The notes beneath the pieces were generated by a model, which saw nothing but the letters and a program-made list of their open reading frames with translations, had not been told where the DNA came from and searched no databases. DNA of 45,437 nucleotides from Solirubrobacteraceae bacterium (GTDB lineage: Bacteria > Actinomycetota > Thermoleophilia > Solirubrobacterales > Solirubrobacteraceae): positions 1 to 45,437 of the forward strand of contig JAGIBJ010000064.1 of the NCBI GenBank assembly GCA_017744415.1, written 5' to 3'. A program made the translations under genes and the position numbers. Positions 29,401-37,559 of this stretch are shown here, piece after piece. How positions within the stretch are numbered: position 1 is the stretch's first letter; the number at the start of each line of letters is the position of its first letter.

Positions 29401-31542
29401 GCAGAGGACCAGCTCTCCGGTCCGCGGGAGACGGTGGCCGCTGGCGCCCGGTCGCGTGCCGCCGCCGCACGCCAGGACGACACCGTCGCCATCGACGCGG
29501 AGCCCGGCACCAACGACGCCCCCGCGGTGCTCGTGGGCGGTCATCCCGCCTGCCTCGACGAGTGCGCCGGGCGCGGCGACCAAGGCATCGCGCCGGATGC
29601 CGTCGTTGGTGATGCGTTGGCCACCGCCGAGCGGTTCGGCACGGCGACCGCCTCGTCGGTCGTGCCCCCGGTCGTGATCGGCGGCGGTCGGGCATCGGGC
29701 GACGGGCCAGGGCTGACGGAAGCCGGCGCGTCCCGCTACCTGGAGCTGCTGCGCTCGCGCCCCGCGGTGTCGGCGCTTGCCGCGATCGGCACGGGCGATG
29801 CGAAGACCGCCGCGAGCCGCAAGGCCTTCGCGCGCGTCGCCCGCGTGCTGCTCGCCGACACCCGTAAGGTGCCCGTCTCCGGGCCTCAGCGCGCGACGAT
29901 CGTCAGCTCGGTCGATGAGCCCGTGCCACCGATCGACCGTCCCGGATCCGACACGGTCGCCTACGCCGCCGACATCCCGACCGACCGCGGCGTGTCGGTG
30001 CGGCTCGTCGTCATCGACAACGCCGGCGGTACCCTGCGCGGCGGACCGGACGGCACCCAGGCCGAGTGGCTCACCGACATCCTCGGGCGCGCCCGGGAGG
30101 AACAGAAGCCCGTGCTCGTTGTCGGTGCCGCTCGCCTCGACAGCAGCCCGCGGGCCGCCGGAGACCGTGGCGACGAGCTCTCGCTCCTTGCCCGCTCGGG
30201 CGTGCGCGCGTACGTCGCGACCGACGGCGTCGACGATCCCGGCGACGATCGCTTCGGCAACCGCACCGCCGACTCCGGAACCGACACGAGCACTGGCGCG
30301 CCGATCCGGCTCCTGCGCACCGCGGCGCTCGGACACGACCGGCCCTTCATCGACCAGTTCTCGCGCACCGAGGAGAGCGAACGGGACCCGGACGCCGACG
30401 TCGGCTGGCAGGGCCCGGGCGTACTGCAGTTCGCCGCGCCGGATCGTGCCCCCGGCGATTTCGACGTGTCGATCGCGCCGGTGTTCACGCACCTGCTCTC
30501 CTACCCCGTCGTGGTGCGCGCCACCCGCGCGGAGTTCGTCGGATCACCGGCCATCGGGCGTGCCGGCACCGGCATCCTGCGGCCGCAGCAGCCGATCTTC
30601 GGCGGGCCCGTCGCGGGCACCACCCCGTCGGCTCCGGCGGCCACCACCCCGCTCGTCGAGAGCCGGTCGCCGGGCTGGGTCGACGCCACCGCGATCCCGT
30701 GTCGGCTGTTCCGGACCGACGAAACGTGCCGCGGGCGGCTCCCCATCGACTCGCGCTTCGACGTCGAGGACCCCTCGATCGCCGTCTTCGTGCGAGCGAA
30801 GCCATCGGCCAAGCGCAACGGGCCGCCGGAGATCGTCGTCGACGAGCGTGGCAACCCGGTGATCGACCCCACCTCCCCCGTGCTCTGCCCGCTCCGCCCA
30901 GGGACGACACGCGTGATCATGCAGTCGTCCGGAATGCGCGCGGCGTTCAAACTCACGGTGCGCGACGCGCCGGCAAGCGGTACCACCGACACGAATCGCG
31001 CCGCGTGCGCATTCGTCTGGCGCGAGTCGTCGGCGTCGGAGCCCGCGCCGACCACGCCAGCGGCCCCGCCCGTCGTCGCGGAGCCCGGGCCGCTGCCGAT
31101 CCCGCAGCCGCCAAATCCTCCGGCCCTCAACCCCGACCCGCGGCCCATCCTGCGGCAGCCGATGCCGCTGCTTCCGGCGGGGGCGATGTTCGCCCCGGCC
31201 CGCCCGCCGGCAGCTCCGGCACCGCCCGTCGCCCCCAACCCCAAGCCGGCCGCCCCCGCCGCACCGCCGGCGCCGCCCTCCGGCGTCACGACGCAGCAGG
31301 TGCCTGTGCAGCAGGTGGCTCCGCAGATGCAGGTGCAGACCGTCAAGCAGGAGGAGCGCCGCAGTGAGGTGGCCCGCGAGGGCGCCGACCATCAGGCAAC
31401 GATCTACCGCGCCGCACCGCGTCCAGAGCCGGCGATCTGGGCGGCCGGTGGTGCGCTGGCAGTGCTCGCGATGCTCGCCGGCGGCACAGCCGGCCGGCGC
31501 CGGCGCCTGGCCCGTGCCGCGCTGCGGCGCTGGGTGGGCTGA
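26413..31542 (+). CDS. Giant membrane-anchored surface protein with propeller-like and phosphoesterase-like regions
   Basis: 1709 residues, GTG start at 26413 overlapping the FtsH-like stop by 4 nt. The N-terminus is a signal sequence (VLLAACALPILTPAAVALA). The C-terminus has one membrane helix (~1675-1693, WAAGGALAVLAMLAGG) followed by a Lys/Arg cytoplasmic tail, so it is a type I membrane protein. Pro/Thr-rich linkers lie at ~60-100, ~415-470 and ~1540-1640. Between ~640 and ~860 are propeller-blade-like phrases (RLFVVGHGGLAAII, DDEAWAVGLDGALARWHD, EALVASSEGLLV). A region at ~1180-1360 (VRLVVIDNAGGTL, TDILGRAREEQKPVLVVGA) resembles metallophosphoesterase-like folds, and an Ig-like segment follows (~1430-1520). 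No family was recognised over the full length. The function is unknown; the coupled FtsH-like protein suggests joint action at the membrane. Confidence 0.85.
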   Translation: MSPRRPHPRAVLLAACALPILTPAAVALATRADSTAPSTTHRAPRLIAEQVSTARHIVPFAIEQAPRPSTPQPTATPATEPTPTSTSTTTPGAQASTPETVAPAPWNARAIWAVGRTRAASTTDDSTPHAPTSTTPSQAVLLRGTPLGDARPAAWSREAPLGVTGTPLPDGTWRPADGTDAPADRTPAGPDGLLHAGSGTPAGAAALLVRITPGSSAPARDALLARTTDGRFHELPPPPAELVAPAASAFSGASATTVPMAAVDEPTDPDHPDRGRTGVLLAPAGGDGVLRWDGWRWIEQPWQSEAGALAGPRTAAALAATPAGDVVALFAGDADGADAPRVRLARLDPAAGAFRPVAAAGSALLGGPLPAGITGIQPVTAPGSALTVSDNHWWIDLVVSRGTDGPASATVHLVPPARAVTPDPSPGTTPPPSGTPAATATPEPTSPGTTPQSPEPSPSPTTTTTPPRAANATAAWCSPALAGTSGCTSALGFEFARGRGYASAAFDDPTQPYGQRAISSPVIPEATGTTPEREASASGGFLELTGATFVLRSGVGDDGTAETQSAAFAADGYAVIGGARVVGHTTRRSDTPDATSTTAAIDDTDTGELDAIADVVLSPPGTPADQRGAIEVSAVAGMRRQQGDQRWTWVNSFLTSGNSRDDRLRFITAAAWSRPNRLFVVGHGGLAAIIQPPAAVYDPYVATSAPSGDLTDLGDQSFTDVAASPSDDEAWAVGLDGALARWHDAWDASPSLPGDYASADFFSVAYAGSEALVASSEGLLVANRGSLLPDADLAALMRADGRPPATHVVAGTADGAAVVDGRYLRAGSGARWQRLASPIEGDVVALAIWRDRTDTAVPGTASTTPGATATLGGLRIAASVADTGRPVRGEEVTIRDGEKASDVVTTERPPIVQDGRLVVLGPDGWVDRQQAPLGPPSGRDLSAWSPPLASIAVDGDGNGWVAGGAGSYYDFNVGTFSATPQSFEASLGNVGFDTRPAEDQLSGPRETVAAGARSRAAAARQDDTVAIDAEPGTNDAPAVLVGGHPACLDECAGRGDQGIAPDAVVGDALATAERFGTATASSVVPPVVIGGGRASGDGPGLTEAGASRYLELLRSRPAVSALAAIGTGDAKTAASRKAFARVARVLLADTRKVPVSGPQRATIVSSVDEPVPPIDRPGSDTVAYAADIPTDRGVSVRLVVIDNAGGTLRGGPDGTQAEWLTDILGRAREEQKPVLVVGAARLDSSPRAAGDRGDELSLLARSGVRAYVATDGVDDPGDDRFGNRTADSGTDTSTGAPIRLLRTAALGHDRPFIDQFSRTEESERDPDADVGWQGPGVLQFAAPDRAPGDFDVSIAPVFTHLLSYPVVVRATRAEFVGSPAIGRAGTGILRPQQPIFGGPVAGTTPSAPAATTPLVESRSPGWVDATAIPCRLFRTDETCRGRLPIDSRFDVEDPSIAVFVRAKPSAKRNGPPEIVVDERGNPVIDPTSPVLCPLRPGTTRVIMQSSGMRAAFKLTVRDAPASGTTDTNRAACAFVWRESSASEPAPTTPAAPPVVAEPGPLPIPQPPNPPALNPDPRPILRQPMPLLPAGAMFAPARPPAAPAPPVAPNPKPAAPAAPPAPPSGVTTQQVPVQQVAPQMQVQTVKQEERRSEVAREGADHQATIYRAAPRPEPAIWAAGGALAVLAMLAGGTAGRRRRLARAALRRWVG

Positions 31543-31592
31543 GGCTTCCGCCTCACCCGCGCTGCCGGCCGCGATCACCGCGAACACAACGA

Positions 31593-31619
31593 CGAAGGGC
31601 CCGCGCTGCGGGCCCTTCG
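31593..31619. terminator. 12-bp GC hairpin terminator after the giant surface protein gene
   Basis: CGAAGGGCCCGC and GCGGGCCCTTCG form a perfect 12-bp stem with a 3-nt loop, 51 bp after the + strand stop. Being symmetric it could act on both strands between the convergent genes; it has no long T-tract. Confidence 0.8.
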
Positions 31620-31633
31620 AACGAGGATGCCGG

Positions 31634-31670
31634 GCTGATGGGCGGCGGCCGGCGTCCCGCCGCCATCAGC
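31634..31670. terminator. Second hairpin, downstream of ftsH
   Basis: GCTGATGGGCGGC pairs with GCCGCCATCAGC with one bulged G. It lies 18 bp after the minus-strand ftsH stop (31688), so it probably ends the ftsH transcript. Confidence 0.65.
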
Positions 31671-31687
31671 GCAAGCGATGCTCGAGG

Positions 31688-33646
<1,959 letters not shown>

Positions 33647-33680
33647 GTCCTACTTTCTCGGCCTCTCCGGCCAGAAAACG

Positions 33681-33689
33681 AGCCTAGCA
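33681..33689 (-). promoter_or_regulatory. Possible extended -10 of ftsH
   Basis: TGCTAGGCT reads on the minus strand (TAGGCT at 33681-33686), 34 nt before the ATG at 33646. It resembles the TGCTAGTGT motif at 13357 and 37497. No clear -35 was seen. The rest of the 233-bp gap to hpt shows nothing else recognisable. Confidence 0.35.
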
Positions 33690-33879
33690 CCCCGTGTGTT
33701 ACGGAAAACGCACATGCGCGAGACCGGATGGACGGGTTGCCCGGTGCACGATAGGGCGTCCGCTGGCCTGGAGATCCACTACGGACGATCAGCCCAGGCG
33801 CCGGAGCGCCGAGTCCGGAGCGCGGGATCGTTGGCGATGATGGCTCGTGGCCGGCGCTCAGCCCGGGCCGCGTTCGGGT

Positions 33880-34419
33880 CTAGTCGACGTCGGTACCCGT
33901 GTAGTGGGCGACGTACGGCAGGTTGCGGTAGCGCTCGTCGACATCGAGGCCGTACCCGATCACGAAACGATCGGGGATCTCGAATCCGATGTACTTGAGG
34001 TCGAGCTCGACGCGGCGGCGGTCGGGCTTCGTGAGCAGGGCGCACACCTCGACGCTCGCGGGGTCGCGGGCCCAGAGCGTGCGGAGCAGGTACTGGAGGG
34101 TGAGACCGGAGTCGACGATGTCCTCGACGACGAGCACGTCGCGACCTTCGATCGACATGTCGAGGTCCTTGAGGATCCGCACCACGCCGCTCGTCGAGGT
34201 CGATGAGCCGTACGAGGAGACGGCCATGAAGTCGACGACGCAGTGCATGTCCATCTCGCGCATCAGGTCGGCGATGAAGAAGACCGCGCCTTTGAGGACA
34301 CCGATGATGACCGGTTCCTTGCCCGCGTAGTCGCGGCTGATCTCAGCGCCGAGCTCCCGCACCCGTCGGGCCAGCTCATCAGGCTGAACGAGGACCTCAC
34401 CGATGGCTGCGTCGCGCAC
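33880..34419 (-). CDS. hpt: Hypoxanthine phosphoribosyltransferase
   Basis: 179 residues, GTG start at 34419, standard length. It salvages hypoxanthine/guanine to IMP/GMP using phosphoribosyl pyrophosphate. Motifs are PVIIGVLKGAVFFIADLMR (~36-54), DFMAVSSYGSSTSTSG (~63-78, the flexible loop Ser-Tyr), VLVVEDIVDSGLTLQYLL (~95-112, PRPP-binding site) and KPDRRRVELDLKYIGFEIPDRFVIGYGLD (~131-159, purine-binding Lys and Val-Ile-Gly). TAGACT lies 8 nt before the GTG inside the first copy of a tandem repeat, so the gene may have its own leaderless promoter besides read-through from tilS. Assignment is firm. Confidence 0.97.
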   Translation of the reverse strand: MRDAAIGEVLVQPDELARRVRELGAEISRDYAGKEPVIIGVLKGAVFFIADLMREMDMHCVVDFMAVSSYGSSTSTSGVVRILKDLDMSIEGRDVLVVEDIVDSGLTLQYLLRTLWARDPASVEVCALLTKPDRRRVELDLKYIGFEIPDRFVIGYGLDVDERYRNLPYVAHYTGTDVD

Positions 34420-34427
34420 GGGCGAGG

Positions 34428-34433
34428 AGTCTA
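34428..34433 (-). promoter_or_regulatory. Candidate -10 of hpt (leaderless)
   Basis: TAGACT reads on the minus strand with 8 nt to the GTG at 34419 and no Shine-Dalgarno sequence. Related hexamers (TAGACC, TAGCCC) recur in the repeat copies further upstream. Confidence 0.4.
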
Positions 34434-34604
34434 CGCACCGCCGGGCGTGCCCGACGGTGCCACCGGGCTACGCAACGCCGGGCGAGCCGGCGCTGCCGCC
34501 GGGCCCATCGGTCTACGCAACGCCGGGGCGAGCCGGTGCCGCCGCCGGGCCCATCGGTCTACGAGACGCCAGGGCGAGCGGCCGGCGCCGCCGGGCCCGC
34601 CGAG
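34431..34604 (-). repeat. Tandem ~45-bp repeat spanning the tilS 3' end and the tilS-hpt gap
   Basis: On the + strand, CTACGCAACGCCGGG-type starts recur at 34431, 34468, 34513 and 34559 (periods 37, 45, 46) with shared GAGCCGG...GCCGCCGGGCCC bodies. The copy at 34559 begins at the tilS stop codon and covers the last codons of tilS. The other copies extend through the gap to hpt. It is unrelated to the 39-bp family. Confidence 0.8.
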
Positions 34605-35773
34605 GTGCCGGCGCGGACGCTCCCGCGCCGAACTTCGACCCGCACGCCGTCGCCGATGTCGAGCGCGAACGGACTCCGGTCGGCCTGTGCGCGGGCGAGC
34701 ACCTCGTCGAGCCGGCCACCCGCGCGCGCACACGGAATGCCGGCGGCGCGCTCGCAGAGCTCGCGCAACACCAGCCGGCCGACGGCTCGCGGCAACGCCG
34801 CGAGCTCGGCGATGGTGATCGTGTCGGTGCCTGGCGGCAGTGCCCCACCGACGATCGCCTCGAGCGCGGCCCGTTCCTCTTCGAGCTCGGCGAGCGTGCG
34901 CACCACGGCCTCTTCGAACCGCGGGTTGAGCCCCCTCAGCACGGGCGTCACCGAATGCCGCAGACGTGCCCGCGCATACCGACGGTCGGCGTTGGCGGCA
35001 TCGTCGATCCAGCGCAACCCGTGCTCGACACACCACGCCATCGTCTCCTCGCGCGTGATCCCGAGCAGCGGCCGCACCACCGGCGGGGCACTCCCGTCAC
35101 CCGCGTTACCCAAGAGCCCCTGAAGGGCACTCCCGTCACCCGCGTTACCCAAGAGCCCCTGAGGGGCACTCCCGTCACCCGCGTTACCGGAGACCCCTAG
35201 TTCGTATGGGCGCATGGCGAGGAGCGCGCGGCGGCCGGGCTGGGTGGCGAGCCGGAACAGCGCGGTCTCGACCAAGTCGGTGCGGGTGTGGGCCGTGGCG
35301 ATGGAGATGGCGCCGCATTCGGCGGCCGCCTCGGCGGCGAGACGGGCCCGCTCGGCGCGCGCCCACGCGTGCACGTTGCCGGTGGTCGGCGGTTCGCCGG
35401 CGCGGAGCACGACGGACTCGACGCCCATGGATGCGGCGAGCCGATGTACGTGGTCGGCCTCGGCTGCGCTCGCAGCCCGGAGCCCGTGATCGACGTGGAG
35501 CACGCGCACGGCCGCCGGTCCCCGTCGTCGCACCGCGAGATCGAGCAAGCACGCCGAGTCGCGCCCCGGGGAACACATCACCAGGAGCGGGGCACTCCCG
35601 TCACGCGCGTTACCGCAGGTCCCCTGAAGGGCACTTTCGTCACGCGCGTTACCGGAGGGCCCCTGAAGGGCACTTTCGTCACGCGCGTTACCGCAGGGCC
35701 CCGGGGCGGTGAGGTCGAGGAGGCCCGTTGCGAACACCGCCGCTTGGATGGCGCTGGCGCTACGGGCGGCCAT
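34559..35773 (-). CDS. tilS: tRNA(Ile)-lysidine synthase with two in-frame 39-bp repeat arrays
   Basis: 404 residues from the ATG at 35773 (GTG at 35776 is an alternative); it overlaps the cyclase stop. TilS converts C34 of tRNA-Ile(CAU) to lysidine using ATP. The PP-loop reads LLVMCSPGRDSACLLDLAV (~63-81), where the usual SGGxDS is SPGRDS. HVDHGLR (~93-99) and ATAHTRTDLVETALFRL (~159-175) follow, then a substrate-binding C-terminal region (LRWIDDAANADRRYARARLRHSV, ~255-277). Two insertions break the family pattern: ~28-62 with three GNARDxSA units just before the PP-loop, and ~195-231 with three GNAGDGSA units before VVRPLLGITREE. Both are exact multiples of 13 residues. Hpt and FtsH follow as usual. 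Function is probably intact since no frameshift occurs. Confidence 0.9.
   Translation of the reverse strand: MAARSASAIQAAVFATGLLDLTAPGPCGNARDESALQGPSGNARDESALQGTCGNARDGSAPLLVMCSPGRDSACLLDLAVRRRGPAAVRVLHVDHGLRAASAAEADHVHRLAASMGVESVVLRAGEPPTTGNVHAWARAERARLAAEAAAECGAISIATAHTRTDLVETALFRLATQPGRRALLAMRPYELGVSGNAGDGSAPQGLLGNAGDGSALQGLLGNAGDGSAPPVVRPLLGITREETMAWCVEHGLRWIDDAANADRRYARARLRHSVTPVLRGLNPRFEEAVVRTLAELEEERAALEAIVGGALPPGTDTITIAELAALPRAVGRLVLRELCERAAGIPCARAGGRLDEVLARAQADRSPFALDIGDGVRVEVRRGSVRAGTSAGPAAPAARPGVS
35096..35195 (+). repeat. Three in-frame copies of the 39-bp repeat inside tilS (array 2)
   Basis: Cores GTCACCCGCGTTACC start at 35096, 35135 and 35174, exactly 39 bp apart. Read on the minus strand they encode G-N-A-G-D-G-S-A-x-Q-G-L-L repeats between the catalytic domain and the PLLGITREE segment. 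Confidence 0.95.
35600..35702 (+). repeat. Three in-frame copies of the 39-bp repeat inside tilS (array 1)
   Basis: Cores GTCACGCGCGTTACCG start at 35600, 35639 and 35678, exactly 39 bp apart, with GCCCCTGAAGGGC hairpins between. On the minus strand they encode G-N-A-R-D-(E/G)-S-A-L-Q-G-P repeats directly before the PP-loop. Confidence 0.95.
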
Positions 35774-36969
35774 CACCAGCGCGGACCGGCCGCCGGGTTG
35801 CGCACGACGAAGAGCTCCTCCGGCGCGTCGAAGCCCTTGAGCCGCACGGCGCCGATCGAGTGGAGCGTGAAGTTGCGGAGCTTGGCGGCGTCGCGGAGCG
35901 TGTCGGTGACGATCACCTCGCCACCGGCGCCGCGCGTGACGATCCGGGCGGCGCGGTTGATCTCGGTGCCGTAGTAGTCACCATCGCGGAAGATCGCGGG
36001 GCCGGAGTGCACGCCGATGCGCGGCAGCGGCCGCTCGTCGCGCGCATGCTGGAACTCGACAGCCCACTCCATCAGGGCGCCCGGGTCGGAGCCGACGACC
36101 ATCACCTCGTCGCCGATCGTCTTGATCACGCGCGCATCCTCGGGGAGGCTGGCCTCGACCTGCTCGAAGAACCGCTCGACGACGTTGACCGCCTCCAGGT
36201 CGCCTTCCTGCTCGGTGAGACGAGTGAACCCGGCGAGGTCGGCGAAGGCGATCGCGACATGCATCTCCCCGAGCCGGGCCTCGGCCGCACCCTCCTGCTC
36301 GAGGTGGCCGACGACGTCCTGCTCGATGAAGTGCTGCAGGAACTGCTGGTGCAGCAGATCGAGGATCGGCGACGCCACGGGCAGCAGGTCGGAGAGCAGG
36401 CGATCGAGGGCGGCAGCGATCTTCGTGTTGGGCACGCCGTCGCGGATGAGCGGCTCGTGCACGTAAAGGTGGACGAGCCGCACCTCGGCGTCGGCGATCA
36501 TCGCCAGCGCCTGCCCGTACACGCGAGCGATCTGCAGCGAGGCGACGAGCGGCAGGCCCGAGTTCAGAACGCGCGCACCGTGACGCATCAACTCCATCTC
36601 GGTCTCGCTCAGCGACGTGATCCCGGACGGCAGCCCGAAGGCCGCGATGAAGCGGCGCAGCAGCTCCGGCTCGAGCCCGAGCTCACGGGCCGCTTCGCGC
36701 ATCGTGTAGCGCTGACCGCTCGCCGCCCCACCCACGGGCTGCTCGACGTAGCCGATCGCAAGCGCACCTTTGTCGACGCCCTCGCGCAGCTGCGCAATGG
36801 TGTAGCCCCGATTCCTGAGGCCGATGAGCAGCCGCACGTGCGAGACGTCGCGCTCGCTCCACGTGCCGTCGCCGTCGCGCGGGATCAGCCCGGCCGCGTC
36901 CCAGCGCCGCAGCGTGGACGCGGCGAGCCCGGCCCGGCGAGCGACTTCGCCGAGCGTCAGTGTGCTCAT
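35773..36969 (-). CDS. MerR-type HTH regulator fused to class III adenylate/guanylate cyclase
   Basis: 398 residues; the ATG at 36969 overlaps the upstream stop by 4 nt. Residues 1-70 form a MerR winged helix (LTLGEVARRAGLAASTLRRWDAAGLIP, then RLLIGLRNRGYTIAQLREGV). Residues ~90-205 form a second helical, MerR-effector-like region (YTMREAARELGLEPELLRRFI). The C-terminal class III cyclase domain (~235-390) has the metal-binding Asp in VAIAFADLAGFTRL, the Lys and second Asp in VIKTIGDEVMVVG, and Asn/Arg in GTEINRAARI. All core catalytic residues therefore appear present, although the residue before the VN-equivalent differs from the common GDxVN. It would couple DNA binding to cyclic nucleotide synthesis in one cytoplasmic protein. 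The DNA target and signal are unknown. Confidence 0.92.
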   Translation of the reverse strand: MSTLTLGEVARRAGLAASTLRRWDAAGLIPRDGDGTWSERDVSHVRLLIGLRNRGYTIAQLREGVDKGALAIGYVEQPVGGAASGQRYTMREAARELGLEPELLRRFIAAFGLPSGITSLSETEMELMRHGARVLNSGLPLVASLQIARVYGQALAMIADAEVRLVHLYVHEPLIRDGVPNTKIAAALDRLLSDLLPVASPILDLLHQQFLQHFIEQDVVGHLEQEGAAEARLGEMHVAIAFADLAGFTRLTEQEGDLEAVNVVERFFEQVEASLPEDARVIKTIGDEVMVVGSDPGALMEWAVEFQHARDERPLPRIGVHSGPAIFRDGDYYGTEINRAARIVTRGAGGEVIVTDTLRDAAKLRNFTLHSIGAVRLKGFDAPEELFVVRNPAAGPRW

Positions 36970-37352
36970 CGACTCCCGTCGGATTGCTGCAGCGCCTCGA
37001 GGCGGGCCTCGATCGCTTCCAGGCGAGCCAGGACCTTCTTGAGATCTGCCGGGTCGGCGCCGCCGCCGGCCGCATCGTCCAGACGGTCTTCGAGGCGGTC
37101 GAGGCCGTCCTCGATCGACTCCAGGCGCAGCGCGACGGAGCGCACGCGCCGGGTGAGGCGGTCGATCACTGCCGCCGAGGGGAGGTTGAGCGCGCCAAGC
37201 GTGAACTCCTGCAGCTCGACGGCCCGCTCGCGCGCTTCCATCGCGCGTTTCGTGGCGCCCTTGAGCGCGTCGCTGCCCACAACCCCGGCCGCGAGGCGTT
37301 CCACGGTCGAACGGTCGCGCTCGCCGGTGCCGCCTTGCTCGGTCTTCGACAT
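36966..37352 (-). CDS. Small coiled-coil protein of unknown function
   Basis: 128 residues from the ATG at 37352. A polar N-terminus (MSKTEQGGTGERDR) is followed by a helical segment (ERLAAGVVGSDALKGATKRAMEARE, ~19-45) and a heptad-like C-terminal coiled coil (~70-124; VALRLESIEDGLDRLEDRLDD, LARLEAIEARLEALQQ). No signal peptide or catalytic motif is present. It resembles phasin-like or adaptor helical proteins only in general character. It begins an operon whose genes overlap end to start (this gene, MerR-cyclase, tilS). TACATT lies 7 nt before the ATG, a likely leaderless promoter. The function may be scaffolding or dimerisation linked to the cyclase, but this is only contextual. Confidence 0.8.
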   Translation of the reverse strand: MSKTEQGGTGERDRSTVERLAAGVVGSDALKGATKRAMEARERAVELQEFTLGALNLPSAAVIDRLTRRVRSVALRLESIEDGLDRLEDRLDDAAGGGADPADLKKVLARLEAIEARLEALQQSDGSR

Positions 37353-37359
37353 GCCCAGA

Positions 37360-37365
37360 AATGTA
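37360..37365 (-). promoter_or_regulatory. Candidate -10 of the coiled-coil/cyclase/tilS operon (leaderless)
   Basis: TACATT reads on the minus strand and matches TATAAT at four of six positions. Exactly 7 nt separate it from the ATG at 37352. Confidence 0.5.
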
Positions 37366-37491
37366 CTCCGACGAGCCGCGAACCTGGGAATCGACTCAAC
37401 GTCCGGGTCACACCTGCCGATCGAAAGGGCTATCGGACCTCGTTCGTCATCCAATGCATCGCTGAATCGTGTGCTGCGCCGCACGCGAGGA

Positions 37492-37506
37492 TCGGTTGCT
37501 AGTGTG
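37492..37506 (+). promoter_or_regulatory. Promoter element TCGGTTGCTAGTGTG of the peptidoglycan hydrolase gene
   Basis: Identical to the 15-mer at 13356-13370. TAGTGT (37500-37505) would give a transcript start near 37512 and a leader of about 48 nt before the GTG at 37560. Confidence 0.5.
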
Positions 37507-37559
37507 CGCGAAGTCCGGACTGCCGTCCCTCTCCGTCCGAGCCTGCTCCTCCCCTCCTC

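Noticed and set aside
35096-35702. CRISPR array
   Set aside because: The 39-bp period has no unique spacers: the whole unit is repeated, sits in frame inside tilS, and there are no cas genes.
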